NCBI RefSeq assembly: GCF_003258705.1
Contig: NZ_CP029480.1
Coordinates: 2,728,001 to 2,792,000, forward strand
Length of the DNA: 64,000 bases
DNA from: Arcticibacterium luteifluviistationis
GTDB lineage: Bacteria; Bacteroidota; Bacteroidia; Cytophagales; Spirosomataceae
Reading direction: 5' to 3'
The position numbers and the translations under genes were made by a program. Positions 53,672 to 63,166 of this stretch are shown one piece after another (within the stretch, counting starts at the first letter, position 1; the number at the start of each line of letters is the position of its first letter). The notes under the pieces were generated by a model. The model saw only the letters and a list, made by a program, of their open reading frames with translations. It did not search any database and was not told the DNA's origin.

Positions 53672-56308
53672 TTACTTATTACCCTGCAGATAAGTCACTA
53701 AAGAAGCTAACTCCTCATAAGAAAGTGAATTAGCCAAGCCAGCTGGCATCATGGAATTTCCCATTTCTTCACGGCTTTTGATGTTCTTTTTGGCAAGTTT
53801 TGTTGCATTACCTGCGATGTCTCTAATCGTTAATTCATCAGCAGACTCTGCGGTAACAAAACCCATGTATGTGTTACCATCTTTGGTTTCAATCATGAAA
53901 GAGGCAAAGCCCTGCGAAATAGAAGCATTTGGTTTCAAAATAGACTCCGTAATTTGGTCACGGTTCATAATAGAGCCAATTTGACCCATGAAAGGTCCTT
54001 TCATTACTTGTCCTTTTTCTACGCTATGGCAAGCAATACAACCCTGGCTCAAGAATAATGCTTTACCCTTAGAGGCATCGCCTTTTATCTCTCCCATGGC
54101 CAGTATTACATCTTCTATAGACGCCTCTCCTACCTGACCTTTCTTATTTTTAATGGCATTAAAATCTACCTTATTCACTACCTCTTCTGCTTCTTCCACC
54201 ACGGCAGTTCCTAGTTCGTCAATGCCCATTCTATTGCGGTCGTTTAACCAAGCAAAGTAATCTGCTTTTTCTGCCCCAGCAGCTTCCATTTCTTTCAGTA
54301 AGAAAACTTTAATGGCATCAGAACCTTCCCAAGTAATTCCTTTATAATATGGACCGTGCGTATCTGGTCTAGTACTCCACCACCAGCTTCCGTCATAAGG
54401 AGCTTCTTTATTATAAAGTCTGGCAAGTGTACTTAACACCTCATCTTTGTCCTCCGCATCATCATAAGCAGCAATAAGACCATCTACCGCTTTGGTATCA
54501 TGCATGTATCTTAAAGTCCATAAAGCTAATTTAGGGTTATCATCAAGAGCGTCAAGAGTTTCATCAACCGCATTAAGTGCTATTAAAGAGCGTACCGCTA
54601 AATGTGGTAAAACAATTGCTGAATTTGGCGTAGCATGCGGTCCTTCCGTTCCTGTTTCAGGTACTTTGGCAGATGCTGGCACTTGAATTTCTAATAAGAC
54701 ATCAGCCGCTTCTTTTTTACCTAATCTTCCTAAAGCAATGATTGCCGTTGCTTGAACACGAGGGTTTGCATCTTCCACTGCATCAATAAACGGTTTGACT
54801 GGCACAGCATCCAAACATGTTTTTCTATCTGTCAAGGCACGTAGAGCAAACTCACGCATCTTATCTTCTTCGCTAATTTTAAGCAACTCTGTTACGCCAT
54901 CAGCACAAGCTATTTGAGCATAGGTATAAACTCCTGCTACACGCACTTGTAATGGCAATGTTTTATCCGTTGCTACTTTTAAGGCAGCATCTGCAGCTTC
55001 TTCCGCAGGCCTTTTCAATAATTCTTGCTGAGCATGAAAACGTGTTACCGAGTTTCCTGCTTTTAACAAATCTGCTAAAGCTTCTACAGAAGCTGCTTTT
55101 AAGTCTGGGAAGGCTTCATAAGTCCAATCTTTAGGAACTACTTTCACTACATATCCTTTATCAGGGTTCCCTTTATATCCAGCTCCATCCCATGCTGCTA
55201 AAAACATTCTTCCAGAACCATCTACATCTACATCAGAAATTTGAGCAAGCTTAATAAACTCTTCGTCAGCCTGAGTAAAAGTAGGACCATCCATAGTAAC
55301 CCTATGAATGTACAGCTGGCTTTTACCCCAATCTGCCATCATAGGCACGTGATTATAGGCTACTGGCCATCTATCATCGTCCATAAAATAGCTACCTGTA
55401 CCTGACCCGCCACCTAAGTCTTTTAGGGCAGGAATAATTTCGTCTGTAAAGTTTTTGAATAAAGTTGGGTAACCGAATTCCGCACTTTGCTGATAATGTA
55501 TAAAACGGATGTTCCAACCTCCACCATCATTGGTATTTCCACGGGTATAAATATTCATGAACGGGTCAATAGCCACATCATAAATATTACGAGTACCATG
55601 GGCGTAAACTTCCATTTCTGTACCGTCAGGTCTCACACGTACTATTCCACCACCTAACATGGTCATTTTTTTACCAGAAGCATCTTCTGCCTCATAAAAA
55701 CCGAAGTCTCCTACAGCCACGTAAATCCAACCATCAATTCCCATACGGATACCGTTGGTAGCATGGTCTGTTCCTCTACTTCTTAGTGATTCTGGTGAAC
55801 AAATATTTTTTATTAAAGGCTTAGAAGGGCCATCGGCTACGCCATCTTGGTCTTTATCTTCAAAAACCACCAAGTCCATCCTCGCTGCTTCTCCAGTAGC
55901 TTCGTCAAACACAGTATGTAATACAAAAACCTCATCACCCACAGCCATAATTCCCCTTGGGTTATCTGCTTTCGCAAATTCTATGTGCTTTTCGTAGGTA
56001 CCGTCATTGTCGGCATCAATCAGTTTTACAATGCTTCCTTTCCCTGGTTCTTTTCCTAAAGAACCCATCATATCTACACCCACGAAAACTTCACCTGTAG
56101 GCAATACAGCCAAACAAGCAGGGCTAGGAACCACATCTGGACCTGCTATATTTTCCATTACTAAAGCCGTGCTATCAGGCTCAAAAGTAGTGGCGTCAAA
56201 ACTGGCTGGAGTGAAATATTCTGTTAATTCCTGTACATCGGCAGTTTGATTTTTAGAACAGGAGAACAAAGCCAAAAGGCTTAAGAGGGCTAAATAGTTT
56301 TTAGACAT
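53672..56308 (-). CDS. PVC-type dehydrogenase / HEAT / cytochrome c lipoprotein
   Basis: 878 residues with a lipoprotein signal ending LLALFSC. A propeller domain (LAVLPTGEVFVGVDMMGSLG, GIRMGIDGWIYVAVGDFGFYE, VRPDGTEMEVYAHGTRNIYDVAIDP) is followed by HEAT-like repeats (about 395-600) and a C-terminal cytochrome c with the haem site CIACH (757-761) and a Met ligand candidate in SMMPAGLANSLS. It is a member of the PVC-type haem-binding dehydrogenases, probably oxidising a sugar or alcohol outside the inner membrane and passing electrons to its haem. Compare the cupredoxin version at 46049. A -7 element lies about 40 bases upstream of the start and a strong terminator follows. Confidence 0.88.
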   Translation of the reverse strand: MSKNYLALLSLLALFSCSKNQTADVQELTEYFTPASFDATTFEPDSTALVMENIAGPDVVPSPACLAVLPTGEVFVGVDMMGSLGKEPGKGSIVKLIDADNDGTYEKHIEFAKADNPRGIMAVGDEVFVLHTVFDEATGEAARMDLVVFEDKDQDGVADGPSKPLIKNICSPESLRSRGTDHATNGIRMGIDGWIYVAVGDFGFYEAEDASGKKMTMLGGGIVRVRPDGTEMEVYAHGTRNIYDVAIDPFMNIYTRGNTNDGGGWNIRFIHYQQSAEFGYPTLFKNFTDEIIPALKDLGGGSGTGSYFMDDDRWPVAYNHVPMMADWGKSQLYIHRVTMDGPTFTQADEEFIKLAQISDVDVDGSGRMFLAAWDGAGYKGNPDKGYVVKVVPKDWTYEAFPDLKAASVEALADLLKAGNSVTRFHAQQELLKRPAEEAADAALKVATDKTLPLQVRVAGVYTYAQIACADGVTELLKISEEDKMREFALRALTDRKTCLDAVPVKPFIDAVEDANPRVQATAIIALGRLGKKEAADVLLEIQVPASAKVPETGTEGPHATPNSAIVLPHLAVRSLIALNAVDETLDALDDNPKLALWTLRYMHDTKAVDGLIAAYDDAEDKDEVLSTLARLYNKEAPYDGSWWWSTRPDTHGPYYKGITWEGSDAIKVFLLKEMEAAGAEKADYFAWLNDRNRMGIDELGTAVVEEAEEVVNKVDFNAIKNKKGQVGEASIEDVILAMGEIKGDASKGKALFLSQGCIACHSVEKGQVMKGPFMGQIGSIMNRDQITESILKPNASISQGFASFMIETKDGNTYMGFVTAESADELTIRDIAGNATKLAKKNIKSREEMGNSMMPAGLANSLSYEELASLVTYLQGNK

Positions 56309-56688
56309 TTTTAAGAGGGTATTTGCTAAAGCATTTATTTTAACATCAAAGATAAAACTATTGCCCCATAGCTTTTTACTGATAAACCTATGTTAAAGAG
56401 AAAAGTAGAAAACCAATCTTTTGGCAAATGCTTAAACTACTTAATTACAAGCCACTATCACTGCGTGCAAACGATTGCGTTTATCCCTATAAGATTATCA
56501 CCTACACGCAAATAATAATAAAAACACCTCATAGATGAATGAAACGCCTCCAGAGCTACGTTAAAATAAATATTATTAAAGTTTTCATCATTATAAATCC
56601 TAACCTTTTCATATAAGTGCGTAACTTAATCTTTCGTAGACAAAGGCTTTCTTTAAAGCCTCTCTGCATAGCCCAAAATATAGAAATA
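56309..56688. other. Divergent intergenic region
   Basis: 380 bases between two divergently transcribed genes. Only the -7 element at 56347-56354 is recognised. An open frame from 56617 runs into the next gene but lacks a plausible signal start. Confidence 0.5.
56347..56354 (-). promoter_or_regulatory. -7 element (TATCTTTG) before the cytochrome c dehydrogenase gene
   Basis: An exact TAnnTTTG match 39 bases before the ATG at 56308 on the minus strand. Confidence 0.4.
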
Positions 56689-57846
56689 ATGAGAAGCAAA
56701 ACTGGAGTGCTACTGGCAATTATACTCTTACCTTTTTTATCCAATTGTCAAACAGAAATAACTTACCCCGAGACTTTCAAAAAAACTATCCTTACCAGAG
56801 AGTTTCTATCTGAAGGCGTAGCTGTAGCAGATTTAAACAATGATGGTTTAAAAGATATAGTGGCTGGTTATTATTGGTTTGAAGCACCAAACTGGACCAA
56901 ACATGAAATGGCTCCTGCAAGAGCATTTAACCCTAGGCAAGAATACAGTAAATCGTTTTTGAATTTTACGCTTGATGTAAATTTAGATGGTTGGGAAGAT
57001 GTGGTCAATATTGACTACCCTGGTACACCAGCGTATTGGTTTGAAAATCCAAAGAATGAGGGCGGTAATTGGACAAAACACATCATTGGCGACTCTATAG
57101 GCATAGGAAATGAATCACCTGGCTTTATAGATGTAGATGCCGATGGCAGAATAGACCTACTCTGTGGAGATGTAAAAACTAATCAGATAATATGGTTACA
57201 AGCTCCTACCCAAACTGGTCAAACAGCATGGACACGCCATGCCTTAACAGAAGAAAAAGTCTACGGAACGGAGCGATTTTCTCATGGCCTTGGATATGGA
57301 GATATTAATGGTGATGGCATTAAAGATGTAGTCATTAAAGATGGCTGGTTTGAAGGGAAAGCTGATAAGTCATCTGGTGACTGGCGTTTTCATCTGATTG
57401 ACTTAGGGGAAGACTGCTCACATATGCAGGTGCTTGATGTCAATAAAGATGGCCGCAACGATATAGTTACCGCTTCTGCCCACAAACTTGGAATTTGGTG
57501 GTTCGAACAGCTGGAAGATGGTAATTTCAAAAAGCATTTAATGAGTGAAAGCACTTCACAAACCCACTCCTCTATCATGGTAGACTTAAATGGTGATGAT
57601 AAAAAAGACTTTTTGACTGGAAAACGGTACCTCGCACATAATGGAAACGATCCTGGAGATGCAGACGCTCCTATTTTAATATGGTTTGAATTTACCGATC
57701 AGGCTCCTTACTATAAAGAGCATTTTATTGACAATGACTCCGGTGCAGGTTTAAACATAGCCACGGCAGATATGAATAATGATTTCAAAACAGATATCAT
57801 TATTTCCAATAAAAACGGCGTGTTCTTACTGGAGAACGATTTGTAA
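56689..57846 (+). CDS. VCBS/FG-GAP-like repeat lipoprotein
   Basis: 385 residues from the ATG at 56689, chosen because MRSKTGVLLAIILLPFLSNC is a compact lipoprotein signal; an upstream ATG at 56617 would add 24 residues in front of it. The mature part is built of FG-GAP/VCBS-type units with calcium-loop sequences: VAVADLNNDGLKDIVAGYYWFE, FTLDVNLDGWEDVVN, FIDVDADGRIDLLCGD, YGDINGDGIKDVVIKDGWFE, VLDVNKDGRNDIVTA, MVDLNGDDKKDFLTG, TADMNNDFKTDIII, which forms a 7-blade propeller-like fold. Function unknown, probably binding. Confidence 0.85.
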   Translation: MRSKTGVLLAIILLPFLSNCQTEITYPETFKKTILTREFLSEGVAVADLNNDGLKDIVAGYYWFEAPNWTKHEMAPARAFNPRQEYSKSFLNFTLDVNLDGWEDVVNIDYPGTPAYWFENPKNEGGNWTKHIIGDSIGIGNESPGFIDVDADGRIDLLCGDVKTNQIIWLQAPTQTGQTAWTRHALTEEKVYGTERFSHGLGYGDINGDGIKDVVIKDGWFEGKADKSSGDWRFHLIDLGEDCSHMQVLDVNKDGRNDIVTASAHKLGIWWFEQLEDGNFKKHLMSESTSQTHSSIMVDLNGDDKKDFLTGKRYLAHNGNDPGDADAPILIWFEFTDQAPYYKEHFIDNDSGAGLNIATADMNNDFKTDIIISNKNGVFLLENDL

Positions 57847-57880
57847 CAGATGCAAATAGTAGGAATAAATAGCCATTTAT

Positions 57881-57888
57881 TACCTTTG
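57881..57888 (+). promoter_or_regulatory. -7 element (TACCTTTG) before nnrDE
   Basis: An exact TAnnTTTG match 17 bases before the TTG start at 57905, giving a leader of about 10 bases. Confidence 0.4.
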
Positions 57889-57904
57889 AAAGGTATAATC
57901 CAAT

Positions 57905-59395
57905 TTGTCATTGAAGCATTTAAAACAAATATTAACTTCTGAACAAACCAGAGAAGCCGACAAACAAGTCATTGATAGTCAGTCAATTTCATCTTTAGAA
58001 TTGATGGAAAGGGCATCGACGGTTTTCATCGATTCCATTAAAGACGAGATTTCAAAATCTGATAAAATCTGCATATGTTGTGGTACAGGAAATAATGGCG
58101 GAGATGGCCTAGCTGTTTCAAGAATATTGCAATCTGAAGGTTATCAAGTGGCGACTTTTTTGATAAAAATCAACGACAACCTTTCTAAGGATTGTCAGGC
58201 AAATTTTGACCGTCTGGAAAATGTCAAGATAATAAACAGTAAAGAAGACCTTCCCCATTTTGCTGAAATCGATATTATCATTGATGCTATTTTTGGTTCT
58301 GGACTTACAAGACCTATAGAAGGATTGGCTGCTGAGGTGGTTCAAGCAATAAATTTTTCAAAGAAAAAAGTCCTTTCTATTGACGTTCCTTCGGGAATGT
58401 ATGCCGACAAACTTTCAGATTCTGAAATTATTGTCAAATCTTATTTGACCGTTTCTTTTCAAAGGCCAAAGCTGTCTTTCTTTTTCCCAGAAAATTCAAT
58501 TTACTTAAATAAATGGATGGTAGCGGACATTGGTTTGGATGAGAATTATATCCAATCTCTTAGTTCCTCCTATTTTCTTTTAGACAAAAGCATTGAGAAT
58601 TGGGCAAAAAGCCGTCAAAGATTCTCACACAAAGGCACTTATGGGCACGCTTTAATCATAGCTGGTTCGTACGGGAAAATGGGTGCAGCCGTTTTGGCAT
58701 CAAAGGCTTGTTTGCGAAGTGGTGTAGGGCTTATAAGCACCTATGTTCCAAAAGTGGGATATAATATTATGCAAACCTCCATTCCTGAAGCCATGTGTTT
58801 AACAGATGAATGCGAGCACTTTATTACTAGAATTCCCTCCATTTCAATTTATAATGCTATTGGGATTGGTCCAGGAATTGGTCAAAATCCTGAAAGCAAA
58901 GAAGCTTTAGAATTATTATTGAAAAATGCAAACCAACCCTTAGTGATAGATGCAGACGCCATCAATATTTTAGCGGGCGACGAAAAGCTAAAAAAACTAA
59001 TTCCCGATAATAGTGTTTTGACACCCCATCCCAAGGAATTGGAAAGATTAGTGGGTTCATGGAAAAACAGTGAAGAGCGATTACAAAAGCAGATTGAATT
59101 TGCCAAGAAACATACCTGTATTGTAGTCCTCAAAGATGCTTACACATCCATTTGCGACACCAATGGAAACATTTACTTCAATACTTCAGGAAATGCCGGA
59201 ATGGCCACTGGAGGAAGTGGTGATGTATTAACAGGAATAATTACAGGCCTTTTAGCTCAAAGTTACGATCCCCTCTTCGCAGCCTTAATTGGGGTTTATT
59301 TCCACGGCAAGGCAGGGGATGACGCAGCCAAGATAAAAGGACAAAATGCATTGATTGCTTCAGATATAATAGAACACCTACGCATAGGAGAATGA
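57905..59395 (+). CDS. Bifunctional NAD(P)H-hydrate epimerase/dehydratase
   Basis: Repairs NAD(P)H damaged by hydration: the N-terminal YjeF_N/AIBP half epimerises NAD(P)HX and the C-terminal YjeF-kinase-like half dehydrates it with ADP or ATP. 496 residues. The first half shows LTSEQTREADKQVI and GTGNNGGDGLAVSR; the second shows LIIAGSYGKMGAAVLASKACLRSGVGL, DADAIN, LTPHPKELERL and GNAGMATGGSGDVLTGIITGLL. No ATG exists before the conserved N-terminal helix, so the TTG at 57905 (or TTG at 57911) is the likely start. Confidence 0.9.
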   Translation: MSLKHLKQILTSEQTREADKQVIDSQSISSLELMERASTVFIDSIKDEISKSDKICICCGTGNNGGDGLAVSRILQSEGYQVATFLIKINDNLSKDCQANFDRLENVKIINSKEDLPHFAEIDIIIDAIFGSGLTRPIEGLAAEVVQAINFSKKKVLSIDVPSGMYADKLSDSEIIVKSYLTVSFQRPKLSFFFPENSIYLNKWMVADIGLDENYIQSLSSSYFLLDKSIENWAKSRQRFSHKGTYGHALIIAGSYGKMGAAVLASKACLRSGVGLISTYVPKVGYNIMQTSIPEAMCLTDECEHFITRIPSISIYNAIGIGPGIGQNPESKEALELLLKNANQPLVIDADAINILAGDEKLKKLIPDNSVLTPHPKELERLVGSWKNSEERLQKQIEFAKKHTCIVVLKDAYTSICDTNGNIYFNTSGNAGMATGGSGDVLTGIITGLLAQSYDPLFAALIGVYFHGKAGDDAAKIKGQNALIASDIIEHLRIGE

Positions 59396-59616
59396 GTTCC
59401 ATATCTTTATTTCAGTTCAAATTTGTTTCATCAAGTGGAATAACTCAACTTTAATACACCCGATTCCATAGCAAAAAAAACATCGAGAATTTCTCTCACT
59501 CAAGAAAAAGAGGCCTCTTTTAAAATCAAAACCCTCTGGACCAACGCGAATTCTATGATAATTAACAAGCCGAGTCCTAAGTCGTTTTACCAAACTATAT
59601 ATTCAATTATTGATTA

Positions 59617-60309
59617 ATGAAAGATTTAGGTCAAAGGAACATTGTATTTAACAGTTTTTTATTGCTGATACTTTTAGCGGCTTTTTCATGCAATTCCAAA
59701 ATCACCGGAGAAGCTATATTGAACAAAAGTATTGAATTTCATGACCCTGAAAATGAGTGGAATTCATTGAAGCAAAAACTCAAAATTTCTAGCAATTTCG
59801 TTTATCCAGACTCCTCTTTTTATCAACTAGAAATAGGACTTGACAACCAAAATCAAAGAGTAATGTATTCAAATAACACTCTTGGCCAACAAGTAGAATT
59901 TCAAAAAGACAGCTGTACCATTATTTCGGGCAATAGAAACTGTGAACAACTAAAATGGACGCATGGCTTTTATCATTTCATCCCAGGTTTACCTATGACT
60001 TTAAAGGGCAATGATGCCAAAATAGCTCCTAATGCTGTTGACACCACTTTTCACGGGCTTTCATGTCATAAAATTCAAGTCGATTTTGAAAAAGAGAAAT
60101 GGCACTTTTATATTTCTAAGGAAAACTATCGATTGATTGGGTACGACTTCAATAAGAATTTTGAAGCTAAATCGGAAGAGATTCTTGGCGAAAACCTTTA
60201 CGAAATCGGCAACATGAAATTAATTAAATCAAGGTCTTGGTGGATTACCACAGATAGCCTTATCTATTCCGGTAAAGATGAGATTATAGGAAATTCTCCA
60301 TGGCTGTAG
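59617..60309 (+). CDS. DUF6503-like lipoprotein
   Basis: 230 residues with a lipoprotein signal ending LLAAFSC (Cys about 25). The beginning GEAILNKSIEFHDPENEW, the middle GFYHFIPGLPMTLKG and the later part WHFYISKENYRLIGYDFNK match the DUF6503-type family of Bacteroidota lipoproteins. Function unknown. The 221 bases before it hold no gene; a 16-base perfect palindrome lies at 59506-59521. Confidence 0.75.
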   Translation: MKDLGQRNIVFNSFLLLILLAAFSCNSKITGEAILNKSIEFHDPENEWNSLKQKLKISSNFVYPDSSFYQLEIGLDNQNQRVMYSNNTLGQQVEFQKDSCTIISGNRNCEQLKWTHGFYHFIPGLPMTLKGNDAKIAPNAVDTTFHGLSCHKIQVDFEKEKWHFYISKENYRLIGYDFNKNFEAKSEEILGENLYEIGNMKLIKSRSWWITTDSLIYSGKDEIIGNSPWL

Positions 60310-60333
60310 CGTTGAGCTAATCTAGCTTCAAAG

Positions 60334-60376
60334 AAAAACGACCTAAAAAGTGTCGAAACAATCACTTTCTAGGCCG
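60334..60376 (-). terminator. Terminator after the ThuA gene
   Basis: A 14-bp stem (60339-60352 with 60363-60376), with two G-U pairs in the minus-strand RNA, a 10-base loop and a following T run, lies 28 bases past the ThuA stop. Confidence 0.65.
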
Positions 60377-60403
60377 TAAGTATTGATAATAATGTTTATG
60401 CTT

Positions 60404-61327
60404 TTATTTCCCCATTGGCGAAGCATCGCAATCCACATCACCTACAGCATACTGTAGGCCATCTAAGAAAAATTGCAATAATTCTGGCGTAAAGCTTTGA
60501 GCATTATGCGATGGAGAAGAATAAAATACACGTCCTTTTCCATGATTTTTAATCCAAGAAACGTAACGAATAGCATCTCCGTTAGGATTTCTTAAGCCTT
60601 CTATTTTGGCAGCTTCAAAATAAAGAAGTGGTTTGAAGTTCTTTTTGGTATATGCATTATTGAAAACGTAAGGCTCATCTTTATGCGTAAAACCTTTGCC
60701 ATTAAATGCAGCTACCAAGGGGTGGTTAGCATCTACTAATTCTACATCTATATCCTGTTGCTTTGGGTGATATTCAAAACTTCCGCCCATCATCTCGCTA
60801 AAAGCCATAGACTTATTCTGCATTACTATACCGCCGTGCAAACTCATGATACCACCACCTTTTTTCACATATTTAATAAAGTCTTTCTCCATTTTATGTG
60901 CTTTTTTCATAGCAGCGGCTGAGTCTAAACCAGCTTCATTTTTAAGCACATCCCAAAACATGTCTCGGTGGTCACCCACACTACAGTTATTATTCATAAC
61001 CACTGCATCGTATTGCTTTAGATTTTTCTTATTTAGTGCAGAAATATCATAAGTATATGTCATTTCAAAACCACCAGACTTTTCGCTCAATATTCTAATC
61101 ATAGCCTCTGTATGAGGAATGACCCAATGTTTAAAACCAGTATGTAGTGAAAAAACTAAGACCTTCCTTTTTTCAGAAGTGGGATAAGTCAATTGACTAG
61201 GGGCTTTACTTTTAATTTCCTGAAGCCATGAGTCCGTTAAAGGTACTTCTGGTAAGCTTTGGGCATTTGAAACGCCACAAAATGCAAATAGACCAAGTGC
61301 AAGAAAAGATGATATTTTTAATCTCAT
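60404..61327 (-). CDS. ThuA-domain exported protein
   Basis: 307 residues from the ATG at 61327, preferred because MRLKISSFLALGLFAFCGVSNAQ is a complete signal peptide; the ATG at 61354 adds nine residues. The mature part is a ThuA-like (trehalose-utilisation type, glutamine-amidotransferase-like) domain: KVLVFSLHTGFKHWVIPHTEAMI, DAVVMNNNCSVGDH, IKYVKKGGGIMSLHGGI, DANHPLVAAF, and YVSWIKNHGKGRVFYSSPSH. ThuA relatives act on oxidised disaccharides or related sugars in some bacteria; here the context of DUF1080 and dehydrogenase proteins suggests sugar oxidation products as substrate. Confidence 0.88.
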   Translation of the reverse strand: MRLKISSFLALGLFAFCGVSNAQSLPEVPLTDSWLQEIKSKAPSQLTYPTSEKRKVLVFSLHTGFKHWVIPHTEAMIRILSEKSGGFEMTYTYDISALNKKNLKQYDAVVMNNNCSVGDHRDMFWDVLKNEAGLDSAAAMKKAHKMEKDFIKYVKKGGGIMSLHGGIVMQNKSMAFSEMMGGSFEYHPKQQDIDVELVDANHPLVAAFNGKGFTHKDEPYVFNNAYTKKNFKPLLYFEAAKIEGLRNPNGDAIRYVSWIKNHGKGRVFYSSPSHNAQSFTPELLQFFLDGLQYAVGDVDCDASPMGK

Positions 61328-61466
61328 TTTAGAAAGGGTTGAATATTTATACATGCAAATTAATCAGACTTTTGCTAAAATTCAGCCTATTCTAAAGGCT
61401 TAAACTCAGATAAATAAAGCTTTGATACTTTTCTTACGATTTCTGATGCCTTTCCACTAAAGAATC

Positions 61467-61872
61467 TTAATTAGCCCTTTGATATCTTTCAATAATCTCA
61501 TCACACCTATTTAATTCTAGTGTAGTATCAGAGAGTTTTTCTATCGTCCATTCATTGCAGGCTCCACATTTTATAGCTGCACAGGTGGTACACTTAGTTT
61601 TATAGTCTTCTTTTTTAAGTCGTATTTTGTAAAAGTACAGCAGCCATTTGGAGTTTCCCCAGCCCATAAACATCACCGTCACTGGTAAATTCTAAAGATG
61701 GAAGCAGAATATAGTTGGTCACAGGAGTCCAACCTGTCCATTGACCTTTTTCATCCTTTATCCTCTTTTCGTAGGCATTCTCCCATTTCCCTTCTAGCTC
61801 CTTTGGTTTGATATTATTTTCACCACAGGCATCTAAAAGCACAACTAATACCAGACTAACTATGCTTTTCAT
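61467..61872 (-). pseudogene. Frameshifted duplicate of the small cysteine-rich lipoprotein
   Basis: The start (lipoprotein signal VLLDACG, then PKELEGKWENAYEKR) runs in one frame from 61872 and is lost near 61660. The middle of the paralogue (NGCCTFTKYDL, LSVPP) is found in a second frame and the end (KCGACNEWTIEKL, LELNRCDEIIERYQRAN) in a third, ending at 61467. The intact neighbour at 61887 shows the same order without breaks. At least two small indels, one at a G-rich run near 61662-61668, have broken the gene. Confidence 0.8.
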
Positions 61873-61886
61873 ATCATTTCAAAGTT

Positions 61887-62303
61887 TCAATTCGCTTTAT
61901 TATATCGTAGCATGGAGTTGTCGCATATATTTAGCTCAAGCTGCTTATTTGTAAGTTTAACGATGGTCCAAGTATCACAAAGAGCACAATTTACCAATTC
62001 GCATCCAGTGGTTATTGGCGGAACACTTAATGTTATGGTTTCTCCTTCCACCTCAAATTCTGTAAAAGTGCAGCAAGCTTCAGAAGGTTTCCCATCCCAT
62101 AAAATCTTCCCTTTTTCAGTAAATTCTAATTGAGGAAGTGCCACTAAGGTATTTATAGTAGTCCATTCTGTCCACTCTCCTGCTTCGTCCTTTGTTCTTA
62201 TTTCATAAGTATTATCCCATTTCCCTATTAGTTCTTTGGGCTCAATATTTTTATTACAAGCTCCTAAAAGAACCATCAATAACAAACTAAGTACTGCTTT
62301 CAT
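61887..62303 (-). CDS. Small cysteine-rich lipocalin-like lipoprotein
   Basis: 138 residues from the ATG at 62303, which gives the compact lipoprotein signal MKAVLSLLLMVLLGAC; an ATG seven codons upstream is possible. The mature part begins NIEPKELIGKWDNTYEIRTKDEAGEWTEW, like the GKW opening of lipocalin-like lipoproteins, and carries later cysteines in ACCTF and CELVNCALCD. The neighbouring pseudogene is a copy with about half the residues shared. Function unknown. Confidence 0.75.
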   Translation of the reverse strand: MKAVLSLLLMVLLGACNKNIEPKELIGKWDNTYEIRTKDEAGEWTEWTTINTLVALPQLEFTEKGKILWDGKPSEACCTFTEFEVEGETITLSVPPITTGCELVNCALCDTWTIVKLTNKQLELNICDNSMLRYNKAN

Positions 62304-62362
62304 AAGTTTTCTTTTATACTTCATATAACTATGAAAGACTCTATTTGGTTGTATTTAGCCAT

Positions 62363-62395
62363 AAAAAAAGCCAGCACTTTATCAGTACTGGCTTT
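62363..62395 (-). terminator. Terminator after the small secreted protein gene
   Basis: A stem AAAGCCAG(C)ACT/AGTACTGGCTTT with one bulged base, 20 bases past the stop at 62415 on the minus strand, with a following T run. Confidence 0.75.
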
Positions 62396-62414
62396 CTTTC
62401 TTTAGACATTAAAA

Positions 62415-62750
62415 CTAAATAAGCTCTGGTGCTTTAGTAAGTTCTATTTCTACATACTCAGGCTTGCTTTCCCATATAAAACGAAAAACTTTTTCTGCTG
62501 TATCAATTTCCTTATACCTAGCTTCTGAAATAAAATCAGAATGAGTAGCAAGACTATTTTTCATCATACCTGCAGCTCTATAAAACTCAGACTGCTCTGC
62601 TTTAGTAATATGTTGGAATTTACCTGCGTCGGTTTGATAAGTTCTTATAACCTCCATAATTTGAAAGTGCGGATTATCAACATGTTCAGCCGCATTTGAT
62701 TGAAAAGTGATTCCTAAAAGAATGATGATAGATGCCAAAAGATTTTTCAT
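62415..62750 (-). CDS. Small exported protein, unknown
   Basis: 111 residues; the signal peptide MKNLLASIIILLGITFQSNA is cut before AEHVDN. The rest is a mix of helix-forming residues (TKAEQSEFYRAAGMMKNSL, DTAEKVFRFIWESKPEYVEI). No family recognised. The gene stands alone with its own terminator. Confidence 0.7.
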   Translation of the reverse strand: MKNLLASIIILLGITFQSNAAEHVDNPHFQIMEVIRTYQTDAGKFQHITKAEQSEFYRAAGMMKNSLATHSDFISEARYKEIDTAEKVFRFIWESKPEYVEIELTKAPELI

Positions 62751-62947
62751 AATAATAATTTGTTTTTTTTATTGAATTACTACTTTGACTAGGCTAGCAA
62801 ACAAAGGTTTAACCCTGATAATAAGCATTCTACTAACCTTTGACAATTCTCTACCAATGACCTAAAATAGACGACGCTTCCGTTTCATAAAATTAGTTTA
62901 AGCACTTTTTGATACATCGATATAAGGTCCAATGAATTGAAATATGA

Positions 62948-62976
62948 GAATATAGAGCTTAAAAAGCTCTATATTC
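62948..62976. repeat. Perfect 13-bp inverted repeat
   Basis: Strong hairpin on either strand, with loop AAA. Not followed by T residues in either direction, so probably not a terminator. Possibly a regulatory or structural element. Confidence 0.5.
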
Positions 62977-63166
62977 AGGCATTACTTAAATTTAAGAGAA
63001 GTGGCTACTTTTAGTTTATTCAAAATGCTCATTTCTTGACAAAAAAGACGCAATGGTAAATCATTAAATAACAACAAGGTAAGTCAAAGGATAAACAAAG
63101 AAAGTACTATACTAATAGATGAAAATTAATTTGGCTTTAGCAGCATTTTATAAGTCAAAATCGGCA

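Noticed and set aside
59506-59521. 16-base palindrome AAAAGAGGCCTCTTTT as a terminator
   Set aside because: It has no loop, so it cannot form a normal terminator hairpin; the position after nnrDE is suitable but evidence is weak.
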